A program made the translations under genes and the position numbers. Below the pieces are notes generated by a model that saw nothing but the letters and a program-made list of their open reading frames with translations, did no database searches and was not told the DNA's origin. Shown in pieces: positions 9,187-16,500 of a stretch of DNA of 32,734 nucleotides (the stretch's first letter is position 1; every line of letters starts with the position of its first letter). This DNA is from Nitrospinaceae bacterium (GTDB lineage: Bacteria; Nitrospinota; Nitrospinia; Nitrospinales; VA-1), in the NCBI GenBank assembly GCA_029261635.1, contig JAJDAW010000034.1, positions 1-32,734 on the forward strand, given 5' to 3'.

Positions 9187-12135
9187 ATGGAAATTCCACC
9201 CTTTTTTGAAAAATTAATTAAAGAAGATCACGATCTCTCCTCTGGGGTTTCCTCTACTGTCCCGAAGTTTGAAAAGTGGATGAGCCAAAGCACTTTACCG
9301 TTTTTCCCTGAATATACCGATCATAACATTAAGCATATTGAAGAGGTGTTAACCACTGCCTACGGTTTGATCAGCGACAATGCTAAGCCGTTGCTTACAT
9401 CAGGCGATGGTACGGTTTTGGTTTTAGCAAGTCTCCTGCACGATTGCGCCATGCATTTAACCGAAGATGGTTTTTTTACGTTAATTGATAAAGGTAATGG
9501 ATGGTTGCCAATCCAACCTTTTGATAATTGCTCTTGGGGCGATTTGTGGGAAGATTTTATGGCAACCGCAAGGAGATTTGATGAGCGTCAATTAATTGCA
9601 ATTTTTGGTGATTCAATATCTCTTCCAAGTCCCAATTTAAGCAAGAAAGTTTTGCATGATGAGGATAGACTTTTAATCGGAGAATTTATTCGTCGAAACC
9701 ACCCGCGTTTAGCTCATGAAATAGCCATTTACGGATTGCCAGGTATTGAAGGGAAATCGGTTCAAATTGTTTTAAATATAGAACCAAAAATTGCCGATCT
9801 TGCAGGTTTGGTAGCAAGAAGTCATGGTATGCCGCTACGTGAATGTTTCGGTTATCTGACCGATAAATTTCAATTGCGAGACTTTGGGGGAATACATGCC
9901 GTTTACCTGATGGTTTTGCTTAGAATTGCAGATTACCTCCAAATTCAGCCTACCCGTGCACCCAAAGAAGTTTTGCAAGTTCGAAAATTAAGAAGTCCCA
10001 TTTCCCAAGGGGAATGGAGTGTTCATCATTCTATAACCAATATTACCAAGGCAGGAGATGACCCGGAAGCTATTTCAATTGATGCTGAACCTCCAGAAGC
10101 AAAAATATACCTTCGGATTAAAGATTGGATTCGAGGTGTTCAACGTGAATTGGATGATTCTTGGGCAGTGTTAGGTGAAGTTTATGGCCGATATGTACCG
10201 GAAGGTTTAAGTAAGTTAAATCTTAGCCTACGGCGAGTTAGGTCTAACCTAGATAATTGGGAAGAATTTTCGGCCAAAGTTGATTATGTGCCTGCAAAAG
10301 TTTCTTTTGAATCTGCAAACCCTGATTTATTAAAGCTTCTGGTTGGGCCTTTGTATAACGAGAAGCCCGAAGTAGGTATTCGAGAGTTATTACAAAACTC
10401 AGTGGATGCAGTGAAAGAGCTTGAATTTTTTTTGAAACGCCATCCAGAGCATAGAGCTATTGAACGAATTACCCAAAAAGAAGATGTTTTAATTACCATT
10501 GAATCGGAAGACGGAGAACCAGAGTGGGTTTGTATTCGAGATAAAGGTATTGGAATGAGTTTGGATATTATTAAAAACTATTTCCTTAAAGCAGGAGCGT
10601 CTTTTAGAAAAAGTAAACCTTGGAAAAAGGAATTTGAGGATGACGATGGGTATTCTCAAGTATTAAGAGCTGGAAGATTTGGGGTAGGGATTCTTGCAGC
10701 ATTTTTACTTGGTGATCAATTATATATAAAAACTAGACACATATCTCAGCCTAAAAATAGGGGTCTGGAATTTGAAGCCGGGCTAGATATTGAAATGCTC
10801 AACCTTAAGTGGGTTTCATTACCTGTTGGAACAGAAATAAAAATCAAAATTTCAAAATCAAAAAGGGCATCTGTCAAAAATTTTCTCGACTATTATGATT
10901 TGGGAAAAGGTAAAATATCTGCTGAATGGGATTGGTATTGTTTAGAAAAACCTGTGGTTAAAAGAAAATTATTACCATTTGAAAAAGAATTGGTACAAGC
11001 TAATGTCGTTCCTTTGGAAAACTCAATTCCAAAAAAACATTGGAGAACATTTTGTCCGCCTGATTTTAAAAAGGTTCATTGGACATTCCATAAAGCTCCT
11101 TCATTGGTTTGCAATGGTTTGATTGTTTCAAGGGACAGTAAACGAGATGGAAGTTATCTCGGCTTTTCAAGAAAAAATTATAGTTCCCTTTTAAACTTCC
11201 CAAAACTTTCCATCTTTGATCCAAACGCAAATCTACCATTAAACTTGCAACGGACGCTATTAATTAATAACGCAATCCCATTCGAGGATGAACTGGCGAC
11301 TTGCCTTTTAGATGATTTTGTAGCTTTTGCTCTAACTAAAGGTCCTCAGCAGCCTATTTATTTAGACACCGCTGCGCAACTGTCATTTAAAGGTTCTAAA
11401 AACGTTAAAGATGACATTTCATGGGACTTTGATGAGAAAAATATTGACCCATGGATTTTTGGGGCAAAGGGGTATTGTTTGAATAATGAATTTCTTTTTA
11501 AGAAATTAAAATTCAGCTCAATTTTGTATATAGCATCCAGTGCTGGGAATATAAATTGTTTCAACTTTCCTAAGATTTCTGATGCAATGGGTGTGTTAAG
11601 TTATAAAAGTAATGTTGACCCTAAAATGGAAAGGTTTTCTATAGAAAGTGGCTTGAAATTTATATTAGGGTTGAAAAAAACAAAAGGCTATTTATTGAAA
11701 GGGCCAATTGGACTAAATCTTGAGTTTACAGGTCGCCGTGTTCTTTTATCAAAAAATATATTTAATAGGGTTCTGGGTTTGGGCTACATTTCCCAAGCAG
11801 TTCAAAAAACTTTGACCGAAGCTGAAAGAGAATTTGAAAATGAAAAATGGGTTTTATTAAAAATTGGGCATTGTCATGAAGAGAAATGTTTTAACTTTAA
11901 AGAGTTGATTGATAACACTAATTGGGGTGCGAGTTTAAATAGTGTATATATGTTTGCAGAAGCTTTCGTGGGAGATGGTAATGTTTTAAAAACTCCTTCT
12001 TCGATTGTCACGGATCATTGGCTAAAAACTGTAGGAAATACCTTAATTCCCTATGTGAAGGGCGATAGAGAAAAAACTTTTCCTAGGTTATATAAGAGTT
12101 TGAGCAAATATATAAAACTACATGAAAATGAATAG
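9187..12135 (+). CDS. HD-domain phosphohydrolase fused to a GHKL/HSP90-like ATPase; putative conflict/defence-type protein
   Basis: 982 aa. N-terminal HD motifs: YTDHNIKHIEEV, LLHDCAMHL, RRNHPRLAHE, LLRIADYLQ. Central GHKL motifs: IRELLQNSVDAVKE (N box), IRDKGIGMS (G1), GRFGVGILAA (G2). Long uncharacterised C-terminus. Confidence 0.88.
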   Translation: MEIPPFFEKLIKEDHDLSSGVSSTVPKFEKWMSQSTLPFFPEYTDHNIKHIEEVLTTAYGLISDNAKPLLTSGDGTVLVLASLLHDCAMHLTEDGFFTLIDKGNGWLPIQPFDNCSWGDLWEDFMATARRFDERQLIAIFGDSISLPSPNLSKKVLHDEDRLLIGEFIRRNHPRLAHEIAIYGLPGIEGKSVQIVLNIEPKIADLAGLVARSHGMPLRECFGYLTDKFQLRDFGGIHAVYLMVLLRIADYLQIQPTRAPKEVLQVRKLRSPISQGEWSVHHSITNITKAGDDPEAISIDAEPPEAKIYLRIKDWIRGVQRELDDSWAVLGEVYGRYVPEGLSKLNLSLRRVRSNLDNWEEFSAKVDYVPAKVSFESANPDLLKLLVGPLYNEKPEVGIRELLQNSVDAVKELEFFLKRHPEHRAIERITQKEDVLITIESEDGEPEWVCIRDKGIGMSLDIIKNYFLKAGASFRKSKPWKKEFEDDDGYSQVLRAGRFGVGILAAFLLGDQLYIKTRHISQPKNRGLEFEAGLDIEMLNLKWVSLPVGTEIKIKISKSKRASVKNFLDYYDLGKGKISAEWDWYCLEKPVVKRKLLPFEKELVQANVVPLENSIPKKHWRTFCPPDFKKVHWTFHKAPSLVCNGLIVSRDSKRDGSYLGFSRKNYSSLLNFPKLSIFDPNANLPLNLQRTLLINNAIPFEDELATCLLDDFVAFALTKGPQQPIYLDTAAQLSFKGSKNVKDDISWDFDEKNIDPWIFGAKGYCLNNEFLFKKLKFSSILYIASSAGNINCFNFPKISDAMGVLSYKSNVDPKMERFSIESGLKFILGLKKTKGYLLKGPIGLNLEFTGRRVLLSKNIFNRVLGLGYISQAVQKTLTEAEREFENEKWVLLKIGHCHEEKCFNFKELIDNTNWGASLNSVYMFAEAFVGDGNVLKTPSSIVTDHWLKTVGNTLIPYVKGDREKTFPRLYKSLSKYIKLHENE

Positions 12136-12325
12136 ATATTAAATTTAGATCCCACCTTTAGTTATTTTTACAATTGCATCTATTCGAAAAGCCTATTTGA
12201 ATTTCGAGATTTTTTCCTATTTATTGTCGGAATGAAAATAGAATGTTGTTGTCATTCAAATTATGTAGAAAAATCTGATATTGCCTTTATTGTGCGTTTT
12301 TTAGGGGTTTTCTGCTCTGAGAAAT

Positions 12326-12354
12326 TTGACTTTATACTGGGTAGTTTCTACAAT
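12326..12354 (+). promoter_or_regulatory. Putative sigma70-type promoter for mpl
   Basis: TTGACT (12326-12331), 17-bp spacer, TACAAT (12349-12354). ATG at 12366. Confidence 0.55.
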
Positions 12355-12365
12355 GCCTCCTTCCT

Positions 12366-13763
12366 ATGGAACCCAAAGACATTAAAAACATTTATCTTAT
12401 CGCGATTTGTGGCACAGGCATGGCTGCACTTGCCGGATTGCTCAAAAAAGCCGGGCATAATGTGACGGGCTCGGATGCTAATATTTATCCCCCCATGAGC
12501 ACGCTTTTGAGCGATGCGGGTATCAAAATATTTCCCGGTTACAAAAAGGAAAATATTTCAGAGGATATTGATCTGGTCATTGTGGGGAATGCTGTTTCTA
12601 AAACCAATGAAGAAGTGCAAGCGGTTTTAGATGCGGGTATCTCCTATACCTCGTTTCCCGCTGCTCTTTCGCAATTCTTCCTGGAAGGAAGAAAATCTCT
12701 TGTGGTGACAGGCACCCACGGTAAGACGACAACGACTTCTTTATTGAGTTGGGTTCTTGAATCGGCTCAAAGAAAACCCGGTTTCATGGTTGGAGGATGG
12801 TTGAAAAATTTTGATACCAACCACCAGGTTCCTGTAGGAGATTATTTTGTGACGGAAGGCGATGAATACGACAGTGCTTTTTTCGATAAAGGTCCTAAAT
12901 TTCTTCACTATCGACCTGATGCCTCTATTTTAACGGGTATCGAATTTGATCACGCGGATATTTTCAGTGACTTGGATCAGATCAAACAGGTTTTTCGTGA
13001 CTACGTAAAACTGGTCAAAGACATTATTCTGGTGAAATCGGATGATGAAAATATCCGCGATGTTTTACAGTCGGCATCTTGCAAAGTCGAAACCTATGGT
13101 TTTAATGAAAATGCCGACTGGCGTGTCGAGGGTTATCGGTTTGAAAAGGGATGTGGACATTTTTCGTTGTCCTTTAAAAAGAAAAAGCAGGCGGAATTTC
13201 AATTGGCGATGATAGGTCGTCATAATGTAGAAAATGCTGCTGCTGTCGCAGCGCTTTGTTTTAATCTAGGTCTGACGGCTGATGAAATTAATGTTGGGTT
13301 TCAAACTTTTAAGGGGATCAAACGAAGGCAGGAAATAGTGGGAGAGAAAAAAGGAATAACGGTTGTCGATGATTTTGCTCATCACCCTACTGCCATTGAC
13401 CTTACGATTGATGCGGTTAAAGAGGCTTACCCCGGCCAACGTGTTTGGGCGGTATTTGAGCCGAGATCGGCAACATCACGTAGAAAAGTATTTGAAGATT
13501 CTTTCCCGAAAAGTTTTTTAAAAGCAGACCGAATTGTATTTGCGGGACTGTTCGCACCAGAAAAAATCAAGGATGAAGAGCGACTTGATGTGCAAGCGGT
13601 GATCGCTTCTATCCAGAAAATGGGGGGCGTTGCGGATCATATCCCCGAAGTAGATGATATAGTAGAGTTTATAACGAAAAATGCAAAATCAGAGGATGTC
13701 ATCCTTGTCATGTCTTCAGGGGGGTTTGGTGGCATTCACCAGAAAATATTGGAAAGATTATAA
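12366..13763 (+). CDS. mpl: UDP-N-acetylmuramate:L-alanyl-gamma-D-glutamyl-meso-diaminopimelate ligase
   Basis: Mur-ligase features: IYLIAICGTGMAALAGLLKKAGHNVTGSD, VTGTHGKTTTTSLL, TEGDEYDSAFFDKGPKF, IGRHNVENAAAV, DDFAHHPTAI. Confidence 0.95.
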   Translation: MEPKDIKNIYLIAICGTGMAALAGLLKKAGHNVTGSDANIYPPMSTLLSDAGIKIFPGYKKENISEDIDLVIVGNAVSKTNEEVQAVLDAGISYTSFPAALSQFFLEGRKSLVVTGTHGKTTTTSLLSWVLESAQRKPGFMVGGWLKNFDTNHQVPVGDYFVTEGDEYDSAFFDKGPKFLHYRPDASILTGIEFDHADIFSDLDQIKQVFRDYVKLVKDIILVKSDDENIRDVLQSASCKVETYGFNENADWRVEGYRFEKGCGHFSLSFKKKKQAEFQLAMIGRHNVENAAAVAALCFNLGLTADEINVGFQTFKGIKRRQEIVGEKKGITVVDDFAHHPTAIDLTIDAVKEAYPGQRVWAVFEPRSATSRRKVFEDSFPKSFLKADRIVFAGLFAPEKIKDEERLDVQAVIASIQKMGGVADHIPEVDDIVEFITKNAKSEDVILVMSSGGFGGIHQKILERL

Positions 13764-13794
13764 TTTCTGTGAATATCGGTTTGTTTAGAAGCTA

Positions 13795-14916
13795 ATGGAT
13801 AAAAAATATTTCGGACAAATAAAACTGGGTTTGATTCAGAGAGGATTAACCGTGCCAACGATGTTACACGGACTTTCTGAAGTTTCGCGTGGTCTCTGCT
13901 CTGGAGAGCCGGGGGAGGAAATAACTTTGGCACTTGCCGAAGACTTCATTGTTAAGGCTACGTTAAACCATCCGGATAAGGATGGGCCGAAGTTGATATC
14001 TCAGCAGGATCGGTTGAGGTTATACATGGAAGAGGGCGAAACCGATGTGAGTATTATTTCCGTCCCAGAATTCCTCAAGCAACAGCTTAAAAAACGCACC
14101 CCCGTTTCTGAAAATATTTGTCTCGATGGTTATTGCTTTAACGTTTTTCTTCGCGCAATGGGGAAGGGGAAAAAATTGAGCATGCCGATCGAAGCCGTAT
14201 TGTCAGTGATTCAAGCGGCATTCGAAGAGGGAGCCGCTGACCTGGTTCAATTGAATATGGATTACACGAATGATGATGATAGTGGGTTTCAAAGGCTGGC
14301 TCCCTTAGTAGAAGCGATCAAAAAACGTTTCAATACTTTTGTTGCTTTTAAAGGATTCCCCCCAGCAGATAAAAGAATAATCGATTTGGTTTATGCTTCG
14401 GGATTTGACATCGTCAATTTCCCTCTTGGTGGATTTTATGGAACGACAAAATCTAAAAAAATCATGGGTGCTGAAAAAATTTACACAGCTCTTGAATATG
14501 CATCGAGTGTTTTTTCTCCCGGAACGGTCTGGACGGATCTGGTCATGGGCCCCGGTTCTCAAGATCAGTTTAAAGAAGGAATTGATCGTCTGACCGATTC
14601 AGGGATCATGCCGCTGATTCTTTTACAACGAGATAGCGAAGGTTCGACCTATCCGAACCTGGTGGAACTTGCAGATCATATGGATCAGGCTATCCAACGC
14701 AATGGCCTTCCTCTTAAATGGTTGTATCCCGCCTGCCGGTTTTTGAGTCCTTTGGACACCCGATTTTTCACAGAAGATCCTTTGAAGGCAAGGCTTGCCG
14801 TTACCCCTGTTTATCGTTCAGGGTTCGGTAAAAGAACTTCTGCTGGGTTCGCCGCAATACGGCGAAAGTTACGGATTCGCAATGTGAACGACTCTTTTGA
14901 ATCTGCCGGGTTATAA
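13795..14916 (+). CDS. Uncharacterised protein, possibly TIM-barrel fold related to radical SAM proteins but lacking CxxxCxxC
   Basis: 373 aa continuous ORF with alternating beta/alpha pattern (AADLVQLNMDY, TFVAFKGFPP, FDIVNFPLGGF, IMPLILLQRDSEG). Fold assignment is inference. Confidence 0.75.
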   Translation: MDKKYFGQIKLGLIQRGLTVPTMLHGLSEVSRGLCSGEPGEEITLALAEDFIVKATLNHPDKDGPKLISQQDRLRLYMEEGETDVSIISVPEFLKQQLKKRTPVSENICLDGYCFNVFLRAMGKGKKLSMPIEAVLSVIQAAFEEGAADLVQLNMDYTNDDDSGFQRLAPLVEAIKKRFNTFVAFKGFPPADKRIIDLVYASGFDIVNFPLGGFYGTTKSKKIMGAEKIYTALEYASSVFSPGTVWTDLVMGPGSQDQFKEGIDRLTDSGIMPLILLQRDSEGSTYPNLVELADHMDQAIQRNGLPLKWLYPACRFLSPLDTRFFTEDPLKARLAVTPVYRSGFGKRTSAGFAAIRRKLRIRNVNDSFESAGL

Positions 14917-15030
14917 AGAACTCAAGATAGTTTGAAATTAATGTTGTGGACAAACGACAAATATTCCTGAACTACTGTTTAATCTCATCTTTCACTGGCG
15001 CAAGCATATACCCTTTGTTAGGCTGTAAGT

Positions 15031-15921
15031 ATGGACGATAAAGTAAAAACACCGACAAAAATCCCCGAAGTTCCACTGAAAGAATTGGATACGTTATGGA
15101 TGCAGGTGGGGGGCACTCTTTGCAACCTGGAATGCACTCATTGTTTCATCAGTTGTGGTCCAAAAAACGACACCATTGCGATGATGACGCTGGCGCAAGT
15201 GGAAGAGAGGTTGCGGGAATCTCGCGAACTGGGTGTTAAGGATTATTATATTACCGGCGGTGAAGTTTTTATCAATCCAGAAATATTCGAAATTCTTGCT
15301 GCCATCTTGAGTTACGGTCCGCTTGATGCGCTCACGAATGGAACGCAAATTACATCCGAAAAGGCCAAGCGGCTAAGAGCCATTCAAGATGCATCCAAGC
15401 ACCCTCTACGATTTCGCGTCAGCATGGAACATTTTGATGAAGATAAAAATGACGCGATCAGAGGAAAAAATGCATACCGCAAGGCTATTGCGGGAATTGT
15501 CTGTCTCGCGGAGGCGGGGTTCTCTCCTGTGCTCACGGTGACGCGAACTTGGGAAGATGAGCGTGATTCTGAAATGGAATCGAAGTTTGTTGAATTTCTC
15601 CGTGAGAGTGGCGTTGCGCAACCGCAAATAAAAATTCTTCCTGGGTTTTTATTGGGGCAGCTGGCAGAAAACGAGCGAGACTATTCGCAAGATGAATATG
15701 TGACAGAAAAATGTTTCGAAGAATTTGATATCACTCAATTGCAATGCGCGACTTCGCGAATGGCCACAGGTGAGGGGGTTTATGTTTGCCCGATCCTGGT
15801 AGATAATCCCGCTGCTCGAATGGGCGATACACTGGGTCATACATTGCGCCCATTTCCCTTGTCGCATTCGGCCTGTTACACTTGCCGGGTGACAGGTATG
15901 ACCTGTAAATCTTCCTCTTAA
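15031..15921 (+). CDS. Radical SAM protein with C-terminal Cys-rich (SPASM/twitch-like) segment
   Basis: CNLECTHC (CxxxCxxC); YITGGEVFINPE; LTNGT. C-terminal cysteines QCATSRM...YVCPIL...ACYTCRVTGMTC. Confidence 0.9.
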   Translation: MDDKVKTPTKIPEVPLKELDTLWMQVGGTLCNLECTHCFISCGPKNDTIAMMTLAQVEERLRESRELGVKDYYITGGEVFINPEIFEILAAILSYGPLDALTNGTQITSEKAKRLRAIQDASKHPLRFRVSMEHFDEDKNDAIRGKNAYRKAIAGIVCLAEAGFSPVLTVTRTWEDERDSEMESKFVEFLRESGVAQPQIKILPGFLLGQLAENERDYSQDEYVTEKCFEEFDITQLQCATSRMATGEGVYVCPILVDNPAARMGDTLGHTLRPFPLSHSACYTCRVTGMTCKSSS

Positions 15922-15935
15922 ACTGAAAGCCCAAC

Positions 15936-16490
15936 ATGGCCTTATTGCATTCCACCATGGTGCCTCTGGGAACCGCTACGATTGATTTTAAATTGCCAGG
16001 CATTGATGGTGTGGAATATTCTCTCGATAATTTTGCAGAGAATAAGGTGCTGGTAATAATTTTCATGTGCAATCATTGCCCCTACGTAAAGGCCGTTATT
16101 CAACGATTGATAGATTTGCAGGAAGAGATGTTGAGTCAGGGCGTTCGGTTGGTTGGAATCAATTGTAACGATGCACAAAAATATCCTGATGATTCTTTTG
16201 AAAGCATGCAAAAGGTTGCAAAGGAATGGGGTCTGAATTTCCCTTACCTTTTTGACGAAACACAAACGGTAGCAAAAAAATATGATGCCGTGTGCACACC
16301 CGATATTTATGTGTACGGAAAAGAAGGGAAATTGCTTTATCGTGGGCGAATAGATGACAACTGGGAGAACGTAGAGCAAGTCACACAACGAGATTTAAAA
16401 CAGGCCATCGATTGCATTCTTTCTGAGCAGGAAGTTCCTGCAAAGCAAGTTCCGTCTATGGGATGTTCTATTAAATGGAAAGTAACTTAA
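15936..16490 (+). CDS. Thioredoxin-fold protein (AhpC/TSA-like)
   Basis: 184 aa; LVIIFMCNHCPYVKAVIQR active-site region; LFDETQTVAKKYDAVCTPDIYVYGKEGKLLYRGRIDD; C-terminal PSMGCSIKWK. Confidence 0.88.
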   Translation: MALLHSTMVPLGTATIDFKLPGIDGVEYSLDNFAENKVLVIIFMCNHCPYVKAVIQRLIDLQEEMLSQGVRLVGINCNDAQKYPDDSFESMQKVAKEWGLNFPYLFDETQTVAKKYDAVCTPDIYVYGKEGKLLYRGRIDDNWENVEQVTQRDLKQAIDCILSEQEVPAKQVPSMGCSIKWKVT

Positions 16491-16500
16491 GGAAAAACGA

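Noticed and set aside
12232-12465. 77-aa ORF upstream of and overlapping mpl
   Set aside because: Overlaps mpl out of frame, has no ribosome-binding site, a low-complexity Cys/Phe-rich translation, and spans the predicted mpl promoter; probably spurious.
15942-16388. 148-aa antisense ORF opposite the thioredoxin-fold gene
   Set aside because: Lies wholly within a well-supported gene; its composition looks like a shadow frame with no recognisable motif.
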